NCBI RefSeq assembly: GCF_900489465.1
Contig: NZ_UEFQ01000030.1
Span: 1 to 64,000, forward strand
Length of the DNA: 64,000 nucleotides
DNA from: Aequorivita sp. CIP111184
GTDB lineage: Bacteria; Bacteroidota; Bacteroidia; Flavobacteriales; Flavobacteriaceae
Direction: 5' to 3'
Positions within the stretch are counted from its first letter, which is position 1. Each line of letters begins with the position of its first letter. A program made the translations under genes and the position numbers. Under the pieces are notes generated by a model. That model made no database searches. It was not told the DNA's origin and saw only the letters and a list, made by a program, of their open reading frames with translations. Shown piece after piece: positions 51,547-59,379 of this stretch.

Positions 51547-52170
51547 ATGGATAAAATTACATTTCTACTTCTTTTTATTATAAATATCGGCTTTGCTCAA
51601 GTAGGCGTTGGTACGTTAAATCCACAAGCCGAATTAGATATTAATGGTTCCCTTTTAGTACAGAAAGAATTTAAAACTGGGCTTTTACCTACGGTGAAAA
51701 TCACTGACGAGAACTTTAAATTGTTGACACGTCTTACAAATTCATCTCCAGTTGGGGAAATTACTGTACTCAACGTAGATTCACTTACCGTAGCCCCTAT
51801 TAATGTAGTTAATTATAAATTCGACAACATACATTTAGATAATCTTACCGATGTAGATTTACAGTTTGATGCCAATAAATATATTGTTGGTGTAGCAAAT
51901 TTTAGATATTTGGGTGATGCTGTAAAGAAAACCCCAACTGGTTCTACCAACTCAATAGGAGCTTTTGTAACGAGAACTTTTATACAAAATGGCACTTGGC
52001 ATTTAGAGATTCGAAACAGATTTCTAGATTTTACAAATAATTCCCAAGGAATAAAGTATCATGTAACGTTTATTATTTATGATAAATCTTATTTCAGAAA
52101 CCTGCCTGTCATAACAACAAATCTGAATGGATCAAATACAGGCGTAGCATCCTCAATACCTAACTTATAA
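51547..52170 (+). CDS. Secreted QVGI-type protein 2
   Basis: A 207-residue exported protein; start chosen as ATG 51547 rather than the TTG 51538 that overlaps the stop of the first gene. The signal peptide ends IGFAQ, then VGVGTLNPQAELDINGSLLV. The C-terminal half repeats the family pattern (DANKYIVGVANFRYLGD and NGTWHLEIRN). It is a diverged paralogue of the preceding gene and is translated from the same mRNA (gap of 5 bases). Confidence 0.75.
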   Translation: MDKITFLLLFIINIGFAQVGVGTLNPQAELDINGSLLVQKEFKTGLLPTVKITDENFKLLTRLTNSSPVGEITVLNVDSLTVAPINVVNYKFDNIHLDNLTDVDLQFDANKYIVGVANFRYLGDAVKKTPTGSTNSIGAFVTRTFIQNGTWHLEIRNRFLDFTNNSQGIKYHVTFIIYDKSYFRNLPVITTNLNGSNTGVASSIPNL

Positions 52171-52176
52171 GTAAAC

Positions 52177-52833
52177 ATGATGCTTAAAATTAACTGTTTT
52201 CTGCTATTTTTTTGTCTGCTGAATAGCGCCATTATAATAGCACAAGTAGGTATTAACAATCCAAACCCTTCTGCTATGCTTGATGTAACGGGAAGCGTTT
52301 TGGTGGGAAAGAAGTTGTATTTGGAAAATCCTGGAGATTATCCCGAAATTAGAGGATCTAAACTACTGATTAAAAAAACAGATGAGCAAATTGTTAAATA
52401 TGATATTGATCAAAGTAAATATGGTCCCATAAATTATGTTCAGTTCGTATTTAAAAATACCAATGCAATTGGACTTCAAAATTATGATTCCAAAATTTCA
52501 GCAAATGATTATCTAGTTACTGTACAGGGATTTTATTTTTTAGTGACAGGAACAAACGATACTAATATTACAATCCATAGTAATTTGGCTGAAAGTAATA
52601 TTGAGGGATATCAAATCTACGCATATATAGATAATACTACTCAAACCTGGCATATAAAAGGCTTTATAAATGACAGCACATTTAGAAATAATGCAGATGT
52701 TGACACAGCTATTGATCTTTATATAAATTTGATTATTTTCAGAAATGGATTTATTGCTAAATCCTTGGAAGATGTAAGTGTAGATATGAACAATCAAGAA
52801 ACCAAAACGGTTCCTCCTCCTTCAGGTTTTTAA
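52177..52833 (+). CDS. Secreted QVGI-type protein 3
   Basis: A 218-residue exported protein, third in the tandem. The signal peptide ends AIIIAQ, followed by VGINNPNPSAMLDVTGSVLV. It keeps SANDYLVTVQGFYFLV and QTWHIKGF at the places matching the other two. The end is Pro-rich (TVPPPSGF). Six bases separate it from gene 2. Probably the last gene of the operon; no clear terminator follows. Confidence 0.75.
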   Translation: MMLKINCFLLFFCLLNSAIIIAQVGINNPNPSAMLDVTGSVLVGKKLYLENPGDYPEIRGSKLLIKKTDEQIVKYDIDQSKYGPINYVQFVFKNTNAIGLQNYDSKISANDYLVTVQGFYFLVTGTNDTNITIHSNLAESNIEGYQIYAYIDNTTQTWHIKGFINDSTFRNNADVDTAIDLYINLIIFRNGFIAKSLEDVSVDMNNQETKTVPPPSGF

Positions 52834-52985
52834 ATTTTTTATAATAAAATCATCACTTCTTTTACTTGAACTATTCAAATAATTCTTTTAATAGTTTTCT
52901 TTATTGAATTAGGAAATTCTCAAAACTATCTTATTGTGGCACTTTTATTGTTTTCTGAAAAGAGAACACAAAAACCATTTTAATT

Positions 52986-53537
52986 ATGAGAAATTCTAAC
53001 ATGCCCTCCGTAAACGCCGGTAGTATGGCCGACATCGCTTTTTTACTTTTGATTTTCTTTTTAGTAACCTCAATGATTCCTAATGATAAAGGAATCGCAA
53101 GTAACCTTCCTCAACCTTGTCCGCCCGGTGCTGATTGTAATATTCTCATAAAACAGAATAATATTTTTGCCATCAGCGTAAATGAAAAAGGTGAAATCAT
53201 GGCTAATGAAACCTATATAACTCTCGAAGAGCTAAAAGATGCCCTAAAAGTTTTCATCGATAATAATGCCGATAACTCTTGTTTATATTGTAATGGCAGA
53301 AAGCTTCCAACTTTCTCAGACAATTCTAAAAAAGCTTCTATTTCTTTATCAATCCACCGTGAAGTGCCCTATCAAGAATTCATTTCCGTACAGGATGAAA
53401 TTGCGAAAGCATATTTTGAGTTGCGTGAAAAATATGTTTCAGAAGTTTTAAAAATCACTGCAAAGGAAATTACTGAAAAAGATTTGAAAAAAATGAAGGA
53501 AGCATATCCTTTAAGGATTATTGAATCGACTTTATAA
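52986..53537 (+). CDS. ExbD/TolR-like protein, orphan
   Basis: A 183-residue protein with the ExbD signature: short cytoplasmic N-terminus, then SVNAGSMADIAFLLLIFFLV (with the conserved Asp35 equivalent in MADIAF) forming one membrane helix, and a periplasmic domain. Two features differ from ordinary ExbD: a CPPGADCNIL segment after the helix and a longer C-terminal part with paired cysteines (SCLYCNG). No exbB or tonB gene is next to it, so it must use partners from elsewhere or another energised system. Confidence 0.85.
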   Translation: MRNSNMPSVNAGSMADIAFLLLIFFLVTSMIPNDKGIASNLPQPCPPGADCNILIKQNNIFAISVNEKGEIMANETYITLEELKDALKVFIDNNADNSCLYCNGRKLPTFSDNSKKASISLSIHREVPYQEFISVQDEIAKAYFELREKYVSEVLKITAKEITEKDLKKMKEAYPLRIIESTL

Positions 53538-53590
53538 TTTTTTTAAAATGAACTATTTAAGTATTACTTTTAAGAAAATTAATACTTTCA

Positions 53591-53776
53591 ATGAGTAACA
53601 TAAACTGGATATTCGAAAATTTCAAGCCAGCACTCGATGGGTTGACACCACAAGTAAAACAAAAAGCTTTAGAAATTGCACAGCAGTTAATGAAGAAAGG
53701 GGGCATTTCAGAAGAAAAAGCTATACAGCAGGCAATTGTAGAGGCTGAGGAATGGTTCTATGATTCAGAAGGTTGA
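53591..53776 (+). CDS. Small DUF2188-like helical protein
   Basis: A 61-residue protein with LTPQVKQKALEIAQQLMKKG followed by AIQQAIVEAEEWFYDSEG. This is similar to the C-terminal helical part of DUF2188/YdaT-like proteins that occur as small stress-related proteins in Bacteroidota. It starts 53 nt after the ExbD gene and is likely real because of the typical start and high helical content. Function unknown. Confidence 0.7.
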   Translation: MSNINWIFENFKPALDGLTPQVKQKALEIAQQLMKKGGISEEKAIQQAIVEAEEWFYDSEG

Positions 53777-53936
53777 TTTTTTTATACATTAAAAAAAAAA
53801 TGCTTAAATACCGTTGCTAAAATTATTTACATTTTATCTATCACAACGGCGTGGAATCCTATTATGGGGGAAGAGATTTTCGAGGATCGCTGCGAGTTTA
53901 ACTTTTAAGAAAAATAATTTACGGAACTAATTGGTA

Positions 53937-55202
53937 TTACTCCCTCTCGTGCTCTTCCAAATCCTTTCTTAAATCAAGGTTTCGCAGCTTTGGAAAATAT
54001 GCGCCAGTACCTAATACGGTAAGTATTGTCATTCCACCGCCAAAAACAACAGCTGTTACGGTTCCCATTAATTTTGCGGTAAGCCCACTTTCAAAAGCCC
54101 CCAATTCATTAGAAGAACCAACAAACATAGAATTTACAGAAGCTACACGGCCACGCATAGCGTCTGGAGTTCTAAGCTGTAAAATTGTAGAGCGGATAAC
54201 CATTGAAATGCCATCTGTAGCACCGCTTAAAAAAAGTGCTATTACAGAAACCCAAAACCACGTTGAAACGCCAAATATTATAATACAGATACCAAATCCC
54301 AAAATCGCTGCGAGTAGTTTCAATCCAGCATTTTTATTAAGTGGAAAATGTGCTGAGGTAAACATAATTACCAATGCACCAACTGCCGGAGCAGCTCTAA
54401 GTATTCCAAAACCTTCAGGGCCTACTTTAAGAATGTCCTGTGCATAAATAGGCAATAAAGCCACTGCTCCTCCAAATAACACTGCAAACATATCTAAAGT
54501 AAGAGCTCCCAAAATCACCCTCGTATTCATAACAAATTTAATTCCCTCTTTCAAACTTTTCATTATTGGTTCTCCAATATTCGGATTTAAAATAGGCTTC
54601 TTCGGAATCTGCAATAACAGCAATAAAGCCATTAATGAAAAAGCAAAAACAAAGCACATAGACCAATGTACACCAATCCAATGAATAAAGAAACCTCCCG
54701 CTGCAGGACCAACTACAGATCCCATTTGCCATGCAGAACTACTCCAAGTAGCGGCATTTGGATACACTTTTTTTGGAACCAATAAAGAAAATAGTGAAAA
54801 GATAGTTGGCCCTAAAAAAGCCCGAACAATTCCGCCAAGAAAAACCAAAAAATAAACCGCATAAAGCACTGTATTAGTTGAAAGGTCACCAACCACCTTG
54901 GGCCAAGTAAGCAAGAAAAGTCCAAGACTCACTACAGAAAAACCAAAAATACATTTAAACAACAAACCTCGTTTTTCACGTTGATCCACTATGTGACCAG
55001 CAAAAAGAGCCATCGAGACTGCAGGAATAACTTCCATCAAACCAATTATCCCTAAAGAAAGTGGATTTTTAGTGATACTATATACTTCCCATTCAATTAC
55101 GACAAACTGCATGCTCCATGCAAACACCATCGCAAAACGAACCAAAAGAAAAATATTAAACTCCCGAAATCTTAATGCAGCGTAGGGATCGTTTTTCTTC
55201 AT
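53937..55202 (-). CDS. MFS transporter, EntS-like
   Basis: A 421-residue inner-membrane protein with twelve hydrophobic segments, a loop between helices 2 and 3 (GHIVDQREKRGLLF) and the MFS_3/EntS-type pattern MRGRVASVNSMFVGSSNELG in the second half. Such proteins export siderophores, macrolides or other small molecules. Substrate unknown. It is transcribed alone or with the DedA-like gene upstream (gap 73 nt). Confidence 0.9.
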   Translation of the reverse strand: MKKNDPYAALRFREFNIFLLVRFAMVFAWSMQFVVIEWEVYSITKNPLSLGIIGLMEVIPAVSMALFAGHIVDQREKRGLLFKCIFGFSVVSLGLFLLTWPKVVGDLSTNTVLYAVYFLVFLGGIVRAFLGPTIFSLFSLLVPKKVYPNAATWSSSAWQMGSVVGPAAGGFFIHWIGVHWSMCFVFAFSLMALLLLLQIPKKPILNPNIGEPIMKSLKEGIKFVMNTRVILGALTLDMFAVLFGGAVALLPIYAQDILKVGPEGFGILRAAPAVGALVIMFTSAHFPLNKNAGLKLLAAILGFGICIIIFGVSTWFWVSVIALFLSGATDGISMVIRSTILQLRTPDAMRGRVASVNSMFVGSSNELGAFESGLTAKLMGTVTAVVFGGGMTILTVLGTGAYFPKLRNLDLRKDLEEHERE

Positions 55203-55275
55203 TTAAAAGAAATTGGAATTTTAAAAATATAAAGATTTAACATCCAGAGCAAGCTGCTTTGGAATACCAAAAGTA

Positions 55276-55890
55276 CTATAGCAAACTGAATATGGCAATG
55301 GCATAAAGGTAAAACCTCACAAAACGAAGCAAACCAAACAATAAATAATTTCTAAATTTATAATGAATGGTGCCTGCCGCCATACTAGTTATGGAATATG
55401 GAATGGGCAATAATGCGCCAACAACAATAAGAAAACCACCCCATTTGCGTATTTGCTTCAGATGTTTCTTCATTTTTCCTTCCATATAGGCATAAACACG
55501 AGGAATAGTAAAAATCCATTTTCCAATAAAGTAGGAAATAATTCCACCTATATAAGATAAAGTTGCTAAGAGAGACAAATAAAGTATAGGTTCCGGCATC
55601 TTATCGCTCCAAGCGATAAATATTTCTGGTGGAACTAGACCCAATAATGATTCAGAAGCAAGAAAAACTAACAGAATATTTATTGGCGCATAGGTTTTAG
55701 TAATATAAGTGAAGAGATTACTGAAATCCACAACGTAGAGATCCAGAACTATTAATGCAACAATAACCAAAACTATAGGAATAATAGCTTTTTTAAGACT
55801 TTGTCCCACAAAGGAATAGAACCCAGTGTATTTATAATACAAATGGGCACGCTTCAATTTATTTGTTTCGGATTTTCTAATGGTATTCAT
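55276..55890 (-). CDS. DedA/VTT-like membrane protein
   Basis: A 204-residue protein starting MNTIRKSETNKLKRAHLYYK. A longer frame to 55944 exists, but the -7 box at 55925-55932 lies inside it, so the ATG at 55890 is preferred. It has about five hydrophobic segments and the VTT-type features: VPPEIFIAWSDK (re-entrant loop with conserved acidic residue) and GALLPIPYSITSMAAG with conserved Pro and Gly. Likely a lipid scramblase or transporter of the DedA superfamily; no Arg-rich C-terminal motif is seen. Confidence 0.8.
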   Translation of the reverse strand: MNTIRKSETNKLKRAHLYYKYTGFYSFVGQSLKKAIIPIVLVIVALIVLDLYVVDFSNLFTYITKTYAPINILLVFLASESLLGLVPPEIFIAWSDKMPEPILYLSLLATLSYIGGIISYFIGKWIFTIPRVYAYMEGKMKKHLKQIRKWGGFLIVVGALLPIPYSITSMAAGTIHYKFRNYLLFGLLRFVRFYLYAIAIFSLL

Positions 55891-55924
55891 TGAGATTTTG
55901 GGTAATAAAACTTTAATATGGCTG

Positions 55925-55932
55925 CAAATATA
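55925..55932 (-). promoter_or_regulatory. Promoter -7 box of the DedA-like gene
   Basis: TATATTTG on the minus strand, exact TAnnTTTG match, 34 nt before ATG 55890. It rules out the upstream start at 55944. Confidence 0.6.
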
Positions 55933-56054
55933 TGATGAAACCACCTACCCTGCAACCAATTGGCAACGCTTTAGGGGTTAATGGTATGTTAAACATTTAT
56001 TCCCATTACTTTATCCCAAAAAATTTTATAAAAGTTAATGTTTCGTTAAATCAT

Positions 56055-56073
56055 TACTTTGTATTGCATAGTA
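56055..56073 (+). promoter_or_regulatory. Operator-like dyad before the micropeptide genes
   Basis: TACTTTGTATTGCATAGTA is an imperfect palindrome (14 of 19 positions match the reverse complement) 58 nt before the first micropeptide ATG. It contains TACTTTG, which is one base shorter than the -7 consensus. It may combine a promoter with a repressor site; the regulator is unknown. Confidence 0.4.
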
Positions 56074-56131
56074 CTGTAACAAATATAAAACTCTTGCGTC
56101 TTTTAAGTATAACCCAATAAATCAAATTACA

Positions 56132-56218
56132 ATGAGAACTTTAGACAGCAACCTTTTAACTGAAAAAATGAAAACTTCAAAAGCGTATTCTTGGAATATG
56201 AAAAGAAGATATCGCTAA
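56132..56218 (+). CDS. 28-residue basic micropeptide A
   Basis: ATG-started ORF of 28 codons. The peptide begins MRTLDSNLLTEK and ends SKAYSWNMKRRYR. It has a strongly basic, aromatic C-terminus and no hydrophobic helix. The next ORF encodes a paralogue of exactly the same length with the same beginning (RTLD) and ending pattern, which is strong evidence for selection on the protein. Function unknown; regulator, antimicrobial or RNA-binding roles are possible. Confidence 0.6.
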   Translation: MRTLDSNLLTEKMKTSKAYSWNMKRRYR

Positions 56219-56249
56219 AAATAATCCTAAACAATTAAAAATTAAAATA

Positions 56250-56336
56250 TTGAGAACATTGGACAACAACGAAAAACAGCACAGACCAAATAATTCCAAA
56301 GCGTATAATTGGAATTTAAAAAGGCGTTTTAAATAA
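56250..56336 (+). CDS. 28-residue basic micropeptide B, paralogue of A
   Basis: A 28-codon ORF from a TTG start; the encoded peptide reads (M)RTLDNNEKQHRPNN then SKAYNWNLKRRFK. Compared with peptide A: RTLD conserved, then SKAY(S/N)WN(M/L)KRR(Y/F)(R/K), with only conservative changes in the C-terminal 13 residues, while the middle differs. The gap between A and B is 31 nt. The TTG is inferred; no in-frame ATG exists between the previous stop and the conserved part. Confidence 0.55.
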   Translation: MRTLDNNEKQHRPNNSKAYNWNLKRRFK

Positions 56337-56367
56337 CACCATTTCTTAAAACCAAATACAATTAATT

Positions 56368-56502
56368 ATGAAAACCTTACGAAATATTCAAAAGAGAATT
56401 AAATGTGGATCGCAAAAACAGCATACATTAAGCTATTTAAACGGAAATCATCATCTGTTTGAAGATCCTACAATCAGAAAAACATGCAGATACGTGTATT
56501 AA
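56368..56502 (+). CDS. 44-residue basic peptide, third of the array
   Basis: An ATG-started ORF of 44 codons beginning MKTLRNIQKRIKCGSQKQ and ending KTCRYVY. It shares the M-(R/K)-T-L start with peptides A and B and is also basic, with two cysteines. A terminator-like hairpin follows (56528-56557). Together the three form a 370-nt array that would be invisible to length-filtered gene finding. Coding status is inferred. Confidence 0.45.
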   Translation: MKTLRNIQKRIKCGSQKQHTLSYLNGNHHLFEDPTIRKTCRYVY

Positions 56503-56527
56503 AAATTAAGACCCCGAAAAGTGAATG

Positions 56528-56557
56528 AAGCTGAATTAAAGAAATTTAATTCAGCTT
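56528..56557 (+). terminator. Terminator after the micropeptide array
   Basis: AAGCTGAATTAAA (56528-56540) pairs perfectly with TTTAATTCAGCTT (56545-56557), loop GAAA, followed by a T run. It also lies just beyond the end of the convergent DUF1456 gene. Confidence 0.85.
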
Positions 56558-56559
56558 TT

Positions 56560-56862
56560 TTATTTTTTAGGATTGGGGTTATATTTACGAATAGGTTTGG
56601 GTTTGGGTTTGTCCTGAACTTTACTTGTCTTCTTTTCTGGCATTGGCCCCCGCAAATGAATCACTAAACCATTTAAGAAATTACGAAGAAACTGATCGCC
56701 ACATTCCATGTATTTTTCATGGTTTTCATTTCTAAAAATTGCACCTAACTCGCTTTTAGTCACTGCAAAATCCACCAGTGAACATATCTTTACAATGTCC
56801 TCATCGCGTAGTTTGTGGGCCACGCGTAGTTTTTTCATTATATCATTATTGGTTAAAGCCAT
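56560..56862 (-). CDS. DUF1456 (YehS) family protein
   Basis: A 100-residue protein of the YehS/DUF1456 family: ALTNNDIMKKLRVAHKLRDE, then IVKICSLVDFAVTKSELGAI and ECGDQFLRNFLNGLV. The full-length family has two copies of this helical unit, but here only one is present, followed by a basic Pro/Lys tail (PKPKPIRKYNPNPKK). Function unknown. Divergent from the disordered-protein gene at 57022. Confidence 0.88.
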   Translation of the reverse strand: MALTNNDIMKKLRVAHKLRDEDIVKICSLVDFAVTKSELGAIFRNENHEKYMECGDQFLRNFLNGLVIHLRGPMPEKKTSKVQDKPKPKPIRKYNPNPKK

Positions 56863-56940
56863 ACTTTGTTTTTAAAATGAAACGTTCTGTTCGCGAAGGT
56901 ATCAATTTAAGCCATAATCCTTAAATACCTGTTATTTTTT

Positions 56941-56958
56941 ATTTAACATGTGTTAAAT
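56941..56958. promoter_or_regulatory. Palindromic operator-like site
   Basis: ATTTAACA-TG-TGTTAAAT has perfect 8-bp arms. It lies between the divergent DUF1456 and 57022 genes, about 60 nt upstream of the expected transcription start of the latter. The binding protein is unknown. Confidence 0.45.
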
Positions 56959-57021
56959 AGATCCCGGTTTTTTATTATTTCAAATATCTTTAAATTATAA
57001 ACCTTTTAAAAATATTAATAT

Positions 57022-57336
57022 ATGAAAACTTCAGAAAAATCAGAAAAAAACGTTTCAAATAAAAAATCTAAAGAGGAAAAACTTCCTTATAATCCTAATG
57101 TGACAGAACACGATAAAGATATGCTTTCCCAAACAAACATTCACGGAGATGGTGGTGACGATCAACAACTTCGGGACCGTAATGAAAAAGTTGACTTTGA
57201 AGGAAAAGATTTAGATGTTCCGGGGAGAAACCAGGCAAAAAAATCTAATGGAAATGGTCTGCGTGACGAAGAAAATAAACTTTTCAGCCAAGGTGGAGAA
57301 GACAATGAAAATTTAGAGCAGGATAAACCGCTGTAA
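57022..57336 (+). CDS. Hydrophilic disordered protein, conserved in Bacteroidota
   Basis: A 104-residue protein of almost only charged and polar residues (for example SEKNVSNKKSKEEKLPYNPN and DDQQLRDRNEKVDFEGKDLD), with no hydrophobic core; it is probably intrinsically disordered. Similar short hydrophilins occur in many Bacteroidota next to stress genes, and the neighbour downstream is a universal stress protein. Function unknown; desiccation or osmotic protection is only a guess. Confidence 0.7.
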   Translation: MKTSEKSEKNVSNKKSKEEKLPYNPNVTEHDKDMLSQTNIHGDGGDDQQLRDRNEKVDFEGKDLDVPGRNQAKKSNGNGLRDEENKLFSQGGEDNENLEQDKPL

Positions 57337-57354
57337 AGAATACTAAATTTTAGA

Positions 57355-57813
57355 TTATTTTCCCGTTGGTACCATATAAACTGGAATCTTTGTATGCTCT
57401 AAAACACTTGAAGCAACTGTGCCCAAGAATATTTTTTCCAGCGTTCCGTGACTGTGGGTTCCCATAACAATTAAATCTGCTTTCCATTCTTCAGCGTATT
57501 CCAAAATCGTTTTTGCAGTGTCGCCTTCTGCCAAATGGGTTGAAATATTGTTTCCGTTATTTAAATGCTGTTTAGTTTTTTCAAGATAATCTTGGGCTAC
57601 TTTCACAAATTCTTCTTGAATTCTATAATCAACAGGAAAAGCATACCCTTCGTAACCCATAAAAGGTTCATATTGCATTCCATAATATCTCACTTCTGAA
57701 AGTACGTGAAATAAACAGATTTCAGCATTCATTAGTTTGGAAAGTTCATAACCCATATTCACAACTTTTTCAGAATCTGGATTATAGTCGAGAGTAATCA
57801 ATACTTTTTTCAT
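57355..57813 (-). CDS. Universal stress protein, UspA family
   Basis: A 152-residue single-domain Usp. The start KKVLITLDYNPDSEKVVNMG and the ATP-binding pattern GTHSHGTLEKIFLGTVAS (G-2x-G-9x-G-S/T type) are conserved, ending IPVYMVP. An acidic Tyr-rich insertion (YYGMQYEPFMGYEGYAF) is found in Bacteroidota Usp proteins. It is the third gene of a three-gene operon behind a pyruvate-oxidase-like and a glutamate-synthase-family gene (17 and 19 nt gaps). Confidence 0.93.
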   Translation of the reverse strand: MKKVLITLDYNPDSEKVVNMGYELSKLMNAEICLFHVLSEVRYYGMQYEPFMGYEGYAFPVDYRIQEEFVKVAQDYLEKTKQHLNNGNNISTHLAEGDTAKTILEYAEEWKADLIVMGTHSHGTLEKIFLGTVASSVLEHTKIPVYMVPTGK

Positions 57814-57830
57814 TGTAAATTTGTTTAGGT

Positions 57831-59360
57831 TCAGTAAGCGTTATATATTTCTTTTAGAAATTTTCCCTTCACTATTGTAGGGTAAATTTCTTCGTAGCAT
57901 TTTATTTCAGTTTCTACTTGCTTAAAGATATAACTTCTATTCAAATCTGAAAGGGTTTTACAACCTGCAGCTGCAAAAAGTTCCAAAAATTCCTTTACCG
58001 TTTGACCCTGATAGTTTTTAACACGTTTCCATTTGTCTTCCACCACCAAACCGCGCATCAAGCTTGGGTTGTTTGTGGTTACACCTGTTGGACATTTGTT
58101 AGTGTCGCATCTTAAAGCCTGTATGCACCCCAAAGCAAGCATCATTCCGCGTGCCGAATTACAAATGTCAGCACCAATGCAGAGTGCTTTAAAAATATCA
58201 AAGGAGGTGAATATTTTTGTGGCTGTAACAATTTTAATGTCCTCCTTCAAACCATACCCGTTTAATGTGTCTACAACAAAAACAAGCGCTTTTTCCCAAG
58301 GCATTCCCACATAATTTGAAAAATCTATGGGAGCGGCTCCTGTTCCACCTTCTGAACCATCAACAGTTATAAAATCTGGTTTTATACCCGTTTCAACCAT
58401 TTTTTCGCAAATGTCAATAAATTCCTGCTTGCTGCCTATGCATAGTTTAAAACCTATAGGTTTTCCATCACTCAGCTCACGCATTTGTTTTACGAATTTT
58501 AAAAGTCCTTCGGCATCACTGAACGCACTGTGTCCGGGAGGCGATAACACTGTTGTATGTGGTTTTACACCTCTTATTTCGGCTATTTCCTCATTGTTTT
58601 TTACCGCAGGCAAAACACCACCATGTCCAGGTTTTGCACCTTGCGATATTTTAATTTCAATCATTTTTACATTTGGAAGTGCTGCCTTTTCCTTAAATTT
58701 TTCAGGAGAAAATTTTCCATCCTCCGTTCTACAGCCAAAATAACCCGTGCCCACTTCATACACCAAATCGCCACCTTTTAAATGGTATTCTGCAATTCCG
58801 CCTTCGCCTGTATCGTGAAAAAAGTTTCCAGCTTTAGCTCCTAGATTGAGTGCCATTACAGCATTTTTACTCAACGCTCCATAGCTCATTGCTGAAATAT
58901 TAAAGATACTCGCGCTGTATGGCTGCTTACAATCTGGTCCACCAACAAGAACTCGTGGTGATTCTTCCAGAAGTTTTGATGGATAAATACTGTGTTTCAT
59001 CCATTTATAATTTTCGGCTTCCACGTTCAGTTCAGTTCCAAAAGGATGGGTTTCATTTTGAAGTTTTGCCCGCTCGTAAATATAGGTTCTGTGATTTCTG
59101 TCTATCGGCTTTCCGTCTGTATCATCTTCCACAAAATATTGATGGATTTCAGGCCCAATCATTTCCAAAAGAAAACGCATATGTCCCAGAACGGGAAAAT
59201 TTCTGAGAATAGAATGTTTCTTTTGAAACAGATCGTAAATACCAATTCCGAAGATTAAAGCCGCTAAAATAGAAAAACCGTAAATTGGCCAAATGGCGGT
59301 GAAAGTGATTATTGCAATTATTATTAAAACTATAAATGTAAATTGGATTGCTTCTCTCAT
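57831..59360 (-). CDS. FMN-binding glutamate synthase family protein
   Basis: A 509-residue protein with one or two N-terminal membrane helices (to about residue 45) and then the FMN/GltB central domain: ISAMSYGALSKNAVMALN, GEGGIAEYHL, KISQGAKPGHGG and the later DGSEGGTGAAPIDF. Cysteines in CIQALRCDTNKC fit the 3Fe-4S site. The glutamine amidotransferase and small subunits of true GOGAT are absent, so the substrate is uncertain; such stand-alone forms are common. It is encoded between the pyruvate-oxidase-like and UspA genes. Confidence 0.9.
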   Translation of the reverse strand: MREAIQFTFIVLIIIAIITFTAIWPIYGFSILAALIFGIGIYDLFQKKHSILRNFPVLGHMRFLLEMIGPEIHQYFVEDDTDGKPIDRNHRTYIYERAKLQNETHPFGTELNVEAENYKWMKHSIYPSKLLEESPRVLVGGPDCKQPYSASIFNISAMSYGALSKNAVMALNLGAKAGNFFHDTGEGGIAEYHLKGGDLVYEVGTGYFGCRTEDGKFSPEKFKEKAALPNVKMIEIKISQGAKPGHGGVLPAVKNNEEIAEIRGVKPHTTVLSPPGHSAFSDAEGLLKFVKQMRELSDGKPIGFKLCIGSKQEFIDICEKMVETGIKPDFITVDGSEGGTGAAPIDFSNYVGMPWEKALVFVVDTLNGYGLKEDIKIVTATKIFTSFDIFKALCIGADICNSARGMMLALGCIQALRCDTNKCPTGVTTNNPSLMRGLVVEDKWKRVKNYQGQTVKEFLELFAAAGCKTLSDLNRSYIFKQVETEIKCYEEIYPTIVKGKFLKEIYNAY

Positions 59361-59379
59361 TTTGTAAAGTATGTTTAAT

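Noticed and set aside
58327-58743. 138-codon plus-strand frame inside the glutamate-synthase-family gene
   Set aside because: Antisense to conserved FMN-binding motifs and without a plausible start context.
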